This document shows positions 26,482 through 35,883 of a stretch of DNA of 64,000 nucleotides, in pieces (within the stretch, counting starts at the first letter, position 1; the number at the start of each line of letters is the position of its first letter). A program made the position numbers and the translations under genes. Source of the stretch: Gilvimarinus gilvus. Lineage in GTDB: Bacteria; Pseudomonadota; Gammaproteobacteria; Pseudomonadales; Cellvibrionaceae. The notes beneath the pieces are model-generated. The model saw only the letters and a program-made list of their open reading frames with translations, was not told the origin of the DNA and did not search any database. The stretch spans positions 1-64,000 of the forward strand of contig NZ_JAULRU010000797.1 of the NCBI RefSeq assembly GCF_030518155.1, in the 5' to 3' direction.

Positions 26482-27273
26482 TTGTTACGAGGCGCTATTC
26501 AACTTACAGGCTTGGTCGCAGTACTGTTGGCGAGCATCAGCTGCAGTTACGCCGCCAAGGTAGCTCCCGAGTTCGAGTTCACACTCATTGAATCGGTAAA
26601 GCGTTCCCCTGCATTCACTCAGGGACTGGAATTTTACGGCACTGATTTGATTCACAGCAGTGGCTTGGTGGGACAATCATTTATTGAGCGCCGTCAACAT
26701 CCCAAGGCATTTTTAGCCAAACAGCGCTGGCGTACCGACCTGCCCGCCCCGGTGTTTGCCGAAGGCAGCAGCGTTATAAACGACGAGATATATTTACTCA
26801 GCTGGCGCCAGTCTACCGGCTGGCGTCTCGCCCCGGAAACCGGAAAAACCATTGGTGAATTTAAATACACAGGGCAAGGCTGGGGCTTAACCAACAATGG
26901 CGAGCACCTGATTCGCTCCGACGGTAGCGCCCATTTATTTTTTCACCGCCCTGGCGACTTTGCCCTTAAGCACACGCTAGAGGTCACCTGGAACGATACG
27001 CCTGTGCGCAACCTCAACGAACTGGAATACGCGCAAGGTTTTATCTGGGCCAATATCTGGCAGAGTGACGCCATTGTTGCCATAAACCCCGACAGCGGTG
27101 AGGTCGAGGGGTCGATAAATCTAGCCAGTTTGGCTCAGCACGAGAAAGCCAGCTCGCGCGACAACGTCCTAAACGGTATTGCGTTCGATACCGCCACCGG
27201 TGATTACTGGGTAACCGGTAAGCGCTGGGACCACTTATACCGACTTTCTATCCAACTACCGGAAAAACATTAA
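26482..27273 (+). CDS. exported glutaminyl-peptide cyclotransferase (plant/bacterial type)
   Basis: A 263-residue secreted beta-propeller enzyme that would convert N-terminal glutamine to pyroglutamate. A signal peptide covers about residues 1-24 (LVAVLLASIS, then CSYAA). The family motifs are AFTQGLEFYGTDLIHSSGL near 45, WGLTNNGEHLIRSDGSAHLF near 133 and VRNLNELEYAQGFIWANIWQ near 172, then LNGIAFDTATGDYWVTGKRW near the end. The start is TTG with GAAAGGAA close upstream; no ATG is available without losing the signal peptide. It is divergent from the DUF502 gene. Confidence 0.9.
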   Translation: MLRGAIQLTGLVAVLLASISCSYAAKVAPEFEFTLIESVKRSPAFTQGLEFYGTDLIHSSGLVGQSFIERRQHPKAFLAKQRWRTDLPAPVFAEGSSVINDEIYLLSWRQSTGWRLAPETGKTIGEFKYTGQGWGLTNNGEHLIRSDGSAHLFFHRPGDFALKHTLEVTWNDTPVRNLNELEYAQGFIWANIWQSDAIVAINPDSGEVEGSINLASLAQHEKASSRDNVLNGIAFDTATGDYWVTGKRWDHLYRLSIQLPEKH

Positions 27274-27380
27274 CCAAACTCGCCACTCCCCCTTGCGGCA
27301 ACCAAGGCTTGCCGGCCTTTATATCGATCATCTACCCATAAATCGCACCCTGCGCGACTATCTGCTTTTATTCTGAGTAT

Positions 27381-27394
27381 TTGACTTAAATCAA
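27381..27394 (+). promoter_or_regulatory. FNR/ANR box upstream of the FNR-family gene
   Basis: TTGACTTAAATCAA is a near-perfect match to the FNR consensus TTGAT-N4-ATCAA (one mismatch). It lies 66 bp before the FNR-family ATG. A possible -10 (TAAACT, 27408-27413) would put the box near -32, where binding would repress; other start sites would make it activating. Autoregulation is therefore likely, but its sign is open. Confidence 0.7.
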
Positions 27395-27460
27395 ACAGTC
27401 GATTCGCGTAAACTGGACGTCAACCCGTGTGTCTCCGAGATTTTGAGGTCGATCTGCACA

Positions 27461-28219
27461 ATGAATCAACATCAGCAGCGAATTTGTACAGCCCCTCACA
27501 GTAAGGTTTATACCCATTGCAATGATTGTCGGCTGAACAGTATCTGTTTGCCATTGAGCCTTGAGTTTTCTGACATCGATAAACTCGACTCTATCGTGCA
27601 GCGGGGAAAACCCCTGCAAAAAGGCGACAATCTTTATCGTAGTGGCGACCCATTCAAAGCCATATACGCGATTCGCTCAGGGGCCATTAAAACCTGGAGC
27701 AGCAGCCGTGACGGCGAAGAAAAGGTCACTGGATTTTATCTTCCGGGTGAAGTGGTCGGGCTCGATGGGCCGGCTGAAAATATTCACATCAACAGTGCCA
27801 TTGCCCTGCAAACCACCTCCGTTTGTGCGATCCCATTTGATCGGCTGGAAGCCCTTAGCCGTCAGGTGCCAGGACTGCAACGCAACTTACTGCAACTGCT
27901 GAGTCGCGAAATAAACTCGGACCAAAAACAATTTAATCTACTGGGGCGCACCTCAGCCGAGGCGCGTGTGGCCTCACTATTACTGAGCGTGTCAGCGCGC
28001 TACGAACGCCACCAGCTATCCGCACAGGAATTTACCTTACCAATGTCCCGCAGTGATATGGCCAACTTTCTTGGTCTCACGTTGGAAACGGTCAGCCGCG
28101 TGTTTAGCAGCTTGCAAAAACGAAACATAGTCAGTGCCAACCGCAAAGATATAGTCATTACCGAGATGCTCGCTTTGCGCGCTTTGACTCATAAAAATGG
28201 AGACGAAACATGCCGCTGA
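27461..28219 (+). CDS. fnr: FNR/ANR-family oxygen-responsive transcription regulator
   Basis: A 252-residue CRP/FNR regulator. Three N-terminal cysteines (HCNDCRLNSIC) plus one in TTSVCAIPF give the four ligands of the oxygen-labile [4Fe-4S] cluster. The cyclic-nucleotide-like fold follows (about 45-155), then the dimer helix (about 150-175) and the helix-turn-helix (MSRSDMANFLGLTLETVSRV), whose E-x2-S-R recognition helix predicts TTGAT-N4-ATCAA sites. An FNR box stands just upstream. ATG 27461 is used; a TTG 18 bases earlier would add six residues. It overlaps the DUF4202 gene by 10 bp. Confidence 0.93.
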   Translation: MNQHQQRICTAPHSKVYTHCNDCRLNSICLPLSLEFSDIDKLDSIVQRGKPLQKGDNLYRSGDPFKAIYAIRSGAIKTWSSSRDGEEKVTGFYLPGEVVGLDGPAENIHINSAIALQTTSVCAIPFDRLEALSRQVPGLQRNLLQLLSREINSDQKQFNLLGRTSAEARVASLLLSVSARYERHQLSAQEFTLPMSRSDMANFLGLTLETVSRVFSSLQKRNIVSANRKDIVITEMLALRALTHKNGDETCR

Positions 28220-28791
28220 GCCCCCAAGCGCAATCTGTATTCACCGCGAACGATGCAATCAACAGCGGCGACCCAAACCGCGAGGCCGACGGCAGTGTTA
28301 AAGAGCTGGTATACGGTGTGCGCATGACCGAAGAGCTAAACAACTTTATGCCCGAGGCCTCTGAACTGCTGCAAATAGCCGCCAGGGCCCAGCATATTGA
28401 GCGCTGGATATTGCCACGCTCTGACTACCCAATGGATCGGGCCGGCTACAAAAAGTGGCGTACAGAACTTGGCATGCATCACGCCAAACGGGCCTCCGAA
28501 CTCATGCAGGCCAATGGCTACAGTGATCAGGACTGCCAAACCGTAGCGGACATGTTGCAGAAAAAACGCCTCAAGCGCGACCCTGATGTGCAGGCTTTAG
28601 AGGATGTGATTTGTCTGGTATTTATTCGCTATTACCTGGAAGACTTTGCCGCTAAACATGACGAGCCTAAGTTAATCAGCATTATTCAAAAAACCTGGAA
28701 TAAAATGTCTGAGGCGGGCCACGAAGCGGCCCTTAAAATTGCGCTTCCGGAGCCTATGTTGGCGCTTATCACTAAAGCGCTTAGCCCCTAG
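28210..28791 (+). CDS. DUF4202-family protein
   Basis: A 193-residue cytoplasmic protein of the DUF4202 family, recognised by QHIERWILPRSDYPMDRAGY near residue 60 and YKKWRTELGMHHAKRASELM, then DVICLVFIRYYLEDFAAKHD. The conserved His/Asp/Glu residues are compatible with an HD-like phosphohydrolase, but this is not shown. It overlaps the FNR gene by 10 bp, so the two are made together and it may act with the anaerobic or nitrate response. The 238-bp gap after it is AT-rich; I see no clear terminator or box there. Confidence 0.8.
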   Translation: MPLSPQAQSVFTANDAINSGDPNREADGSVKELVYGVRMTEELNNFMPEASELLQIAARAQHIERWILPRSDYPMDRAGYKKWRTELGMHHAKRASELMQANGYSDQDCQTVADMLQKKRLKRDPDVQALEDVICLVFIRYYLEDFAAKHDEPKLISIIQKTWNKMSEAGHEAALKIALPEPMLALITKALSP

Positions 28792-29029
28792 TCGACACAA
28801 TCGCTCGCAACTTACAGCACTTAAAATTTCTTTACGCTTGCCGAGCACAACATGCCTTTATGTTTCCCATAGAGGCATTTTTAAAACTATTTCTTATGAA
28901 TCTGCTCGATTATTCGTATAAATCGTATAAAAATAGGCATTTTTTTGTAAACACTTGACCTAAGAAGAGGATTCCTTTATACCAAAAGTGTGAATTACAT
29001 AACAAAAATGACAATAAGGGTATTTGCCT

Positions 29030-29563
29030 ATGAAACATCTAGCAGTCAAAGCCGCAATATTGCTTCTTGCTGTTGTAGGTAGTTCAGCATTCGCCTGTGA
29101 TGAAGCCTGTAAGAAAGCCAATGCCGAACAAGAGCATGGCGTGAGCTTTCCCGGTTATCTGGATGCCGAATTTTGCCGCACCACGCGAGCCGACTTTCTA
29201 CTTCAAGACTACGGCAGTTTAGAGAAGTACCGTACATCTCAGCTACCTGGTGGCCACAAAGGCGGCATGAACAACATCCGCAAGCTTTTAGACCAGCGCA
29301 AAGAGTGGCTAGTAGAGTGTGATGATTATTTGCGTTTGACGGATCAAGGGCGAATCTTCCGTGACAAAGCAACCACCGATAAAATATTCGCTGCTATCGA
29401 TAAGGTGTCAAAAGAGTTGAATGGACTCGTCTATAACGGCAGTAAAGAGGTGATTGTGACCAACGGGCTAGACATCGCCCAGCAAGATTTCGATCAAATG
29501 ATGCAGCAGCTCGAACAGCACCGCACCGATTTGCAATTGCGTGGCCAGCTGGTTAATCGCTAG
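29030..29563 (+). CDS. exported protein of unknown function
   Basis: I do not recognise this 177-residue protein. A signal peptide is clear (MKHLAVKAAILLLAVVGSSAFA, cleavage near residue 22). The mature part begins CDEACKKANAEQEHG, so two cysteines lie close together and two more follow (EFCRTT and VECDDYL), enough for two disulfides. The rest is mostly charged helix (TDKIFAAIDKVSKELNGLVY, then QDFDQMMQQLEQHRTDLQL). AAGGG nine bases before the ATG supports the start. The last 11 bp overlap the end of the convergent gene. Periplasmic location is an inference. Confidence 0.7.
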   Translation: MKHLAVKAAILLLAVVGSSAFACDEACKKANAEQEHGVSFPGYLDAEFCRTTRADFLLQDYGSLEKYRTSQLPGGHKGGMNNIRKLLDQRKEWLVECDDYLRLTDQGRIFRDKATTDKIFAAIDKVSKELNGLVYNGSKEVIVTNGLDIAQQDFDQMMQQLEQHRTDLQLRGQLVNR

Positions 29564-29921
29564 TTTCAGGCTCGCTCGTCTTTTTACGCTTTAAGGACAA
29601 TACAGCGCGCTTAGGTTTGTCGGGATTTTCGGCAAACAGGCGCGCTTTTTCTTCCAGCGATTTAGCCGTGCGGCTTTTAACCGTTGCACCCGTATTCGCG
29701 GCAGATGACGGCTGATAACCGCCCTCGCGAGCAGCTGCAGCCAAAGCCTCGACACCGCACCGCAGCAACCTGGCCTGATCCAGAAAGTTCATTGATTTGG
29801 GGAAATTCGCCGGGTCAACCGAAGAGGGGTTGCTCGGGTCGCCTTCAACTCGAATAGTGCAGCCACTCGCATGGCTTGCAACACCCGCCGCAAGGTTCAC
29901 ATCCCAACAATCAAAATCCAT
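29553..29921 (-). CDS. hypothetical protein
   Basis: A 122-residue protein of no family I recognise. It starts MDFDCWDVNLAAGVASHASG and has a helical stretch with LDQARLLRCGVEALAAAARE, then a basic tail ending LSLKRKKTSEPETSD. No signal peptide or membrane helix. ATG 29921 has AAAGGG eight bases upstream; the frame is open further upstream without a better start. Its end overlaps the convergent exported-protein gene. Coding use resembles the neighbours, so I believe it is real. Confidence 0.6.
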   Translation of the reverse strand: MDFDCWDVNLAAGVASHASGCTIRVEGDPSNPSSVDPANFPKSMNFLDQARLLRCGVEALAAAAREGGYQPSSAANTGATVKSRTAKSLEEKARLFAENPDKPKRAVLSLKRKKTSEPETSD

Positions 29922-30032
29922 CGATATTGCCCTTTGCTTGCTAATATACGTGAGGTTTGGCCACCCCATCCTACACACTATGCCAACCAAACCGCAAAGC
30001 ATAGCGCCTTAAAATGACAGTATTGCGACAAC

Positions 30033-30980
30033 CTAACCGGAGTGGGCGCGCTTAGTTTGGCGCGCCGGTGGTTCTGCCCCAATATGCTCTTCATTGCGCG
30101 CCTTGGCAAGTTCGATTTGCTTTTGCCGCTCGGCGAAACGCATCTTTTGTTCGTCACTCAATTTGTCATAACAGCGAGGGCAACTCACGCCTTTCATATA
30201 GTGCTCTGACTGCTTTTCTTCTTCGGTAATCGGGAAGCGACAACCGAAACACTGATCGTACTGACCACGCTTAAGCTCGTGATCCACCGCTACTCGATTA
30301 TCAAAAACAAAACACTCACCCTGCCACAAACTCTGCTCCGCAGGCACTTCTTCAAGGTACTTTAAAATACCACCTTCAAGATGGTAGACCTCATCAAACC
30401 CCTGCTCCTTCATATAAGCTGTGGCCTTTTCACAGCGGATTCCGCCGGTGCAAAACATGGCAACTTTCTTATGGCTTTGTGGGTTCAGATTCTCTTTTAC
30501 GTAAGCGGGGAACTCGCGAAAAGTCTCGGTATTTGGATCGACCGCATTGGCAAAAGTACCAATAGCGTACTCGTAGTGGTTGCGGGTATCGACAACAACC
30601 ACATCCGGATCACTGATTAACTCATTCCATTCACTGGGCTTCACATAGGTGCCCACGATTTGCTGAGGGTCAATCCCCTCTACGCCCATCGTCACAATCT
30701 CTTTTTTGAGCTTCACCTTCATACGATAGAAGGGCTTATCGTGATATACCGACTCTTTATGCTCTATGTCAGCGAAACGCTGATCACCGCGCAGGTAAGC
30801 CAGCAACTGATCAATGCCATCACGAGTTCCGGATACGGTTCCGTTGATGCCCTCGGCTGCCAGCAATAGGGTTCCCTTGATACCTAAGCGATCGCACTCG
30901 GCCAACAAAGGCTCACGCAAGGCTTCGAAATCAGGTAACTCGACAAACTTGTACATTGCAGCAACAACAATTTGGCTCAT
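30033..30980 (-). CDS. trhO: tRNA uridine-34 hydroxylase TrhO (YceA)
   Basis: A 315-residue rhodanese-like enzyme that makes 5-hydroxyuridine at the tRNA wobble position. The N-terminal acylphosphatase-like part has [19 protein letters not shown] near 35. The rhodanese domain (about 120-220) has [15 protein letters not shown] and the active-site loop [18 protein letters not shown]-terminal zinc-type site is CFGCRFP, then CPRC, as in the long form of the family. The gene ends after a basic tail. It is single and on the minus strand, 141 bp after bolA's end. Confidence 0.94.
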   Translation of the reverse strand: MSQIVVAAMYKFVELPDFEALREPLLAECDRLGIKGTLLLAAEGINGTVSGTRDGIDQLLAYLRGDQRFADIEHKESVYHDKPFYRMKVKLKKEIVTMGVEGIDPQQIVGTYVKPSEWNELISDPDVVVVDTRNHYEYAIGTFANAVDPNTETFREFPAYVKENLNPQSHKKVAMFCTGGIRCEKATAYMKEQGFDEVYHLEGGILKYLEEVPAEQSLWQGECFVFDNRVAVDHELKRGQYDQCFGCRFPITEEEKQSEHYMKGVSCPRCYDKLSDEQKMRFAERQKQIELAKARNEEHIGAEPPARQTKRAHSG

Positions 30981-31121
30981 GGTCGTCTATGGTCTTCTGG
31001 TTGATCATTTGTGCCGCTGTTAACGGCGGGGGCAGGATTATAACGGGTTGTTTTTTATACAGCCAGTTTTTTTGGCCGATACTTGATACAGCTCAAAGAG
31101 TGTTTCCTTTAGCTTGCGCCG

Positions 31122-31433
31122 CTACTTGCCACCGCCACCAAGGCAATTCGGTGATTCGGGCACTTGTGCGCTGCGCCATTCAGCGGGGGTGTAAGTATGC
31201 AGGGCTAGCGCGTGAACAGGCCCGGCCATTTGCTCGGCGAGTACCGCGTATACAGCCTGGTGCCTTTGCACTGACCGCTTGCCCTCGAACTGATCACTGA
31301 CGAGCGTGACCTTAAAGTGCGTCTCTGAATTGGGCGGCACGCTGTGCATGTGACTTTCATTTTCTACGGTCAAAAGCACTGGCGAAAACTGCTGCTTAAG
31401 CTCATGTTCAATACTGGTCTGCACAGGTTTCAT
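31122..31433 (-). CDS. bolA: BolA-family protein
   Basis: A 103-residue BolA protein. SPVLLTVENESHMHSVPPNS has the usual ligand region, then THFKVTLVSDQFEGKRSVQR and HQAVYAVLAEQMAGPVHALA, which is the helix-turn-helix-like class II KH fold. BolA proteins work with monothiol glutaredoxins in iron-sulfur handling. ATG 31433 follows GAGGAAGGAA closely; an ATG 12 bases upstream is less well placed. Downstream of the RND pump end by 54 bp, same strand, but probably separately transcribed. Confidence 0.9.
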   Translation of the reverse strand: MKPVQTSIEHELKQQFSPVLLTVENESHMHSVPPNSETHFKVTLVSDQFEGKRSVQRHQAVYAVLAEQMAGPVHALALHTYTPAEWRSAQVPESPNCLGGGGK

Positions 31434-31487
31434 TTCCTTCCTCATCTGCGGCCGGGCGCCTAAAAAGGCCATTATAGCATTGCATCC

Positions 31488-34400
31488 TTAGCTCTCGTGG
31501 CGATCGGGAATACCCTGCGCCTGCTCCAGTTCTGTCACCAGCCTATCACCTTGCTCGGCACGAGGTTTGGTCCAGCGTGCGACCAGCGCGTAAACCACCG
31601 GGGTCAGGTACAGCGTGAAAACAGCGGCTAAACCCAAGCCGCCAAAAATAACCCAACCAATTGAATTGCGAGCCTCGGCTCCGGGCCCCGTGCTTAGGAT
31701 CAGCGGTAGCGCACCAAAGACGGTAGACATCATGGTCATAAATATCGGACGCAGTCGTACTTTAGCCGCATGTTGAACAGCATCTAGCACCGAATATCCG
31801 CGATCGCGTAATTGATCGGCAAACTCCACCAACAAAATGCCATTTTTGGCCATAAGGCCGATTAACATCACCAACCCAATTTGCGAATAAACATTGATAC
31901 TGATGCCGGTGAGCAGCAGTGCAAATATGGCCGAAGCAACCCCAAAAGGTACGGTTAGCATAACAATAGCCGCACTGGTAAAGCTTTCGAACTGCGCGCA
32001 CAACACCAAAAACACCACGATTAAGGCAATAATGTAGGTCATGGCAACCTCCTTAGAGGTTTCATCGAGCGTTTCCGCCTCACCCAGAAAGATTAGCCCG
32101 ATTCCCGCGGGTAACTCAGTTTCGGCCAATCGACGCAAATCTGCTACAGCCGAGGCCAACGGGTAGCCGTCCTCCAGGTTGATATCAATCTCAATGGCGC
32201 GACGCTGTTTGTGGCGATCCAGCTCAGCCGCGACGGCCTCTTCAGTGATAGTCACTACCGATGATAGAGGCAGTAAACGCCCATCGCGGGTACTGACAAA
32301 CAAATTGACCAAATCACCCGGGTCGTCAATTTGATCACCGGAAGACTCGAGAATAATCGGAATCGCTTCGTCGGCAACAGAAAGGTCCACCAAATCATAA
32401 CCATCGACCATGGCGCGCAAGGTTGTGGAAATATTTTCCAATGGAATGCCCAGCTCTGACGCCCGGCGCCGGTCAATGGTGACCGCCAATTGCGGCTGCG
32501 TGGGCTGAAAGTTAATATCGGGGTCCGATAACTGCGGCAGTTGATCCTCGATGGCGCGGGCGAAAACTTCAGCGGCGGCAAAAATCTCGTAGTAATCACT
32601 ACCGACCAATGCAATGTCGACACCCCCGCCGCCATTCCAAAGGCCCAGACTGTTAGAACCGGAAACCCGTACGAAAGCACCTGGAATCTCACGCATCGGC
32701 CCCTCTATTTGCGCCATCATTTCTTGCTGAGAGCGCTCTCTTTTATCCCAGTCCGCCAAAGGTAGAATGACCCGACCCCGGTTGGGGTCCCATTGCCCGA
32801 CCACGGAAAACAACTGAGTTGCCTCGCCAGAATCCAGCAGGGGCTGCACCCTTTGCTCCATGGCGTTGACTTGGCGCTCGGTGTATTCCAACCCGGTACC
32901 ATCGGGACCGGTGGCATTGACGTAAATAACGCCGCGATCTTCTTGCGGCAGAAGCTCTTGGGGCACCTGATTATACGCCAATACCGCGCCGCCGATCGCC
33001 GCCAGTGCAAACGCCACCACGAGCCAGCGCAACTCCAACGCCCTCGTCAAAGAGCGCGAGTAAAACCCCGCTAAACGGTCACCCAAAGCTTGCAGTCGGT
33101 TGCGCACCGGATGCGATTTGCCATTTTTCTCCGGTACGATTCGCGCTGCCATCGCCGGTACCAGCGACAAAGCAACAAAAGACGAGATGGCCACAGCAAA
33201 CGCCAGAACAAACCCAAACTCGCGAAACAAGCGCCCCGCCGTACTGGGTAACATTGCAACAGGTACGAACACCGAAATCAAAACGGCGGTAGTGGCGATA
33301 ACCGCGAAAAATACTTGCCGGGTACCGAGTACCGCCGCGGCACGCGCCCCTAAGCCTTGATGTCGACGACGCTGGATATTTTCCAGCACGACAATGGCAT
33401 CATCGACCACCAGGCCCGTCGCCAGTACCAAAGCTAACAACGTCAGAATGTTTAACGAAAACCCCATCGCCCAAATAGTGGCAATTGTGCCGATCAGTGC
33501 AACCGGAATAGCCACAGAGGGGATAAGCGTCACGCGTAAAGAGCCAATAAATAGCCAGATGGTCAAGATAACAATGGTGACGGTAAGCGACATGCTGATC
33601 AGCACCTCGCGCATGGAACCTTTAATAAACTTGGAGCTGTCTTCGGTAACCAATAACTCGAAGTCACTAAAGCGTGTATTGATCCGCTCCACGGCCGCGT
33701 GCACCTTGGCGGCAATATCCAACGTATTGGATTGCGACTGGCGCACCACACCAAGCCCTACCACGGGTAAGCCATTGAGCCTGACATAGGAAGACGCATC
33801 CTCCGGGGCGAAAAATACTTGCGCGACATCGGCCAAACGGGTGTTGTTACGCACAATAATATCGCTGATCGCCCGCTCGGTAACAGCCGAGGCATCGGCG
33901 CGCACCAACAATTCCAGATCGCCAGAACGGAAGCTGCCCGAGGGCACATCAAACGGTGCCTGGCGCAGTGAATTAGCGACGTCTGTCACCGACAAACCAA
34001 AACTGGCAAGGCGAATTGGGTCCATGACCACTCGCAGTACTTTTTGCCGTTGACCGTAGACAACCACATCGGCCACACCGTCAATAGAGACTAACTCCGG
34101 AATCAAATCCTTTTCCGCACGCCGGGTCATTTGTAACTCGTCGAGCGTTTCGCTCACCAGCGCCAGATTTATAATTGGGTTAGCGTTGGGGTCCGCTTTA
34201 ACAACCGTAAGCGACTCAATATCTGGCGGAAGGTCGCGCTCTACTCTGCTCACGGCTTCGCGCACATCTGAGGCAGCGGTATTGAGGTCGACGGTCGGCG
34301 AGAACTCAACATGCAGACGCATGTTATTTTCTTCACTGGAGGATCGGATATTGCGAATACCCGACACCCGCGCCACGGCCCCCTCAACGATGCTGGTGAC

Positions 34401-34619
34401 CTCAGCATCCATGGTTTCCGGCGAAGCGCCCGGGTAGAAGCCGCGAACCGACACAATCGGCCGGTCGACGTCGGGCAACTCGCGTACTTCTACCGCCATA
34501 ATGGCAGCGATACCGGCAATGGCAATAAGTAAATTCAACACCAAAACCAGAATCGGGCGGCGAATACTGAGGCTGGCTATATCCTCTTTGTGCAGCTCTT
34601 GCGGTAAATCACTCACCAC
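31488..34619 (-). CDS. RND multidrug efflux permease
   Basis: A 1043-residue inner-membrane proton antiporter of the hydrophobe/amphiphile efflux (HAE1) type. Seen: N-terminal helix (VLVLNLLIAIAGIAAIMAV), FYPGASPETMDAEVTSIVEG near 62, the proton-relay pair Asp-Asp in GLVVDDAIVVLENIQRRRHQ near 400, and a conserved C-terminal transmembrane motif GLMAKNGILLVEFADQLRDRG near 935. Twelve helices and two large periplasmic loops are expected. It overlaps its adaptor gene (34609-35715) by 11 bp. No outer-membrane channel gene or local regulator is in the window. Substrates cannot be told from sequence. Confidence 0.92.
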   Translation of the reverse strand: MVSDLPQELHKEDIASLSIRRPILVLVLNLLIAIAGIAAIMAVEVRELPDVDRPIVSVRGFYPGASPETMDAEVTSIVEGAVARVSGIRNIRSSSEENNMRLHVEFSPTVDLNTAASDVREAVSRVERDLPPDIESLTVVKADPNANPIINLALVSETLDELQMTRRAEKDLIPELVSIDGVADVVVYGQRQKVLRVVMDPIRLASFGLSVTDVANSLRQAPFDVPSGSFRSGDLELLVRADASAVTERAISDIIVRNNTRLADVAQVFFAPEDASSYVRLNGLPVVGLGVVRQSQSNTLDIAAKVHAAVERINTRFSDFELLVTEDSSKFIKGSMREVLISMSLTVTIVILTIWLFIGSLRVTLIPSVAIPVALIGTIATIWAMGFSLNILTLLALVLATGLVVDDAIVVLENIQRRRHQGLGARAAAVLGTRQVFFAVIATTAVLISVFVPVAMLPSTAGRLFREFGFVLAFAVAISSFVALSLVPAMAARIVPEKNGKSHPVRNRLQALGDRLAGFYSRSLTRALELRWLVVAFALAAIGGAVLAYNQVPQELLPQEDRGVIYVNATGPDGTGLEYTERQVNAMEQRVQPLLDSGEATQLFSVVGQWDPNRGRVILPLADWDKRERSQQEMMAQIEGPMREIPGAFVRVSGSNSLGLWNGGGGVDIALVGSDYYEIFAAAEVFARAIEDQLPQLSDPDINFQPTQPQLAVTIDRRRASELGIPLENISTTLRAMVDGYDLVDLSVADEAIPIILESSGDQIDDPGDLVNLFVSTRDGRLLPLSSVVTITEEAVAAELDRHKQRRAIEIDINLEDGYPLASAVADLRRLAETELPAGIGLIFLGEAETLDETSKEVAMTYIIALIVVFLVLCAQFESFTSAAIVMLTVPFGVASAIFALLLTGISINVYSQIGLVMLIGLMAKNGILLVEFADQLRDRGYSVLDAVQHAAKVRLRPIFMTMMSTVFGALPLILSTGPGAEARNSIGWVIFGGLGLAAVFTLYLTPVVYALVARWTKPRAEQGDRLVTELEQAQGIPDRHES

Positions 34620-35715
34620 TCACCTCTACACCACCCATGGCAACGGGCACGCCTTCGACGTCGACGACTTTGGCAATGCTGACAGGAAGTCCCTCGCGAA
34701 CCATCTGGATTCCTTCTAGCACCACTAGCGCTCCATCCGGCAACTGAGTATCGACCAACACTTTACCGGCTCTGCGCTGCACGATTGTCGCTACCCGGCG
34801 CTCGGCCACACCATCGACAATGACCCACACAAACGAACCGCGAGGCCCCCACTGCAAAGCCAACTCCGGCACCAAAGCGTACTCGTTACCGGTCAGGGTT
34901 AAAGAAATCCGAAAGCTCATGCCTGGGCGCAACCGATCATCCGGGTTGGGCACGTGGGCGCGCACCTTAAATGTGCGCTCGTCTGCATCGACGCGGCTGT
35001 CAATTTCCACAACTTTACCCGACGCGACAAGCGTTTGTTTGCGCCAGGTGGACATTTCAATTGACTGGCCAACGCTGATCTCGCCCAGCAATAATTCTGG
35101 CAATACAAATGTCACCAGTAAGCGGTTGCGGTCATCCAGCGTCGTCAATGTCGTATTTGTATCTACCCAAGCCCCGGAATCAGTATCAGTTAATCCGACA
35201 ATACCGGCAAAAGGTGCAAGTACTGAGCGATATTCCAATTCAACTTCGGCGCGCTCAACCGCTATTTGCGCCCGAGCCACTGCACTTTCGGCATCTTCTA
35301 TCGCTGATTGGGTAACGGCGCCACTGTCTTTAGTTTGTCGATATCGTCTCAGCAGTCGCTTAGCGTCGTCCAGCTCGACCTGAGCATTGCGCAGGGCAAA
35401 CCCTTCATTGCGATTATCAAGTTCAAACAAAACATCACCCGCGGCGACGGTTTGCCCCGGAGCTACTTTCACCGCAACAACCTGGCCGGAAACCCGCGGA
35501 CGAATGGCGACCGAGCTCACCGCACGGGATGTTCCCACCGCCTCGACGTTCACTTGCTCGGGGCTGTAAGTGATTTGGGCGGCAATCACAGGTTTGGGTT
35601 GAATACCGCCACGCTCGGTCTGTTCGGTAGTGTCTTTAGCGCAGGCCGTCAAGAGCAGTGCGCCAACACCCATTAACAGTGGCGTGAGGGGAAACGTAAA
35701 AGCGTAGGCTGGCAT
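34609..35715 (-). CDS. RND efflux periplasmic adaptor lipoprotein
   Basis: A 368-residue membrane fusion protein. The signal peptide ends in a lipobox LTAC (Cys near 25). Beta-barrel and lipoyl-like halves flank a coiled-coil hairpin (about 115-165, with LDDAKRLLRRYRQTKDSGAV). RPRVSGQVVAVKVAPGQTVA near 72 is the usual lipoyl motif, and YRSVLAPFAGIVGLTDTDSG near 168 is its partner. It should bridge the partner permease to a TolC-type channel. First gene of this two-gene unit. The 168-bp gap upstream has no recognised site. Confidence 0.9.
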   Translation of the reverse strand: MPAYAFTFPLTPLLMGVGALLLTACAKDTTEQTERGGIQPKPVIAAQITYSPEQVNVEAVGTSRAVSSVAIRPRVSGQVVAVKVAPGQTVAAGDVLFELDNRNEGFALRNAQVELDDAKRLLRRYRQTKDSGAVTQSAIEDAESAVARAQIAVERAEVELEYRSVLAPFAGIVGLTDTDSGAWVDTNTTLTTLDDRNRLLVTFVLPELLLGEISVGQSIEMSTWRKQTLVASGKVVEIDSRVDADERTFKVRAHVPNPDDRLRPGMSFRISLTLTGNEYALVPELALQWGPRGSFVWVIVDGVAERRVATIVQRRAGKVLVDTQLPDGALVVLEGIQMVREGLPVSIAKVVDVEGVPVAMGGVEVSGE

Positions 35716-35883
35716 AGCGTTGGGTTATTCCTTGATCGCAATTCGATAGGATACGCCGTAGTGTGCCCGCGACGTTACGCAATTGTACGACTGAGTTGTC
35801 TAATAGTGCATAGCCAGACGGTAAGGAACTGTAAAAATACTATTGTAGTATAAAAATAAAATGGCAACGGGATAGCATCGGGC

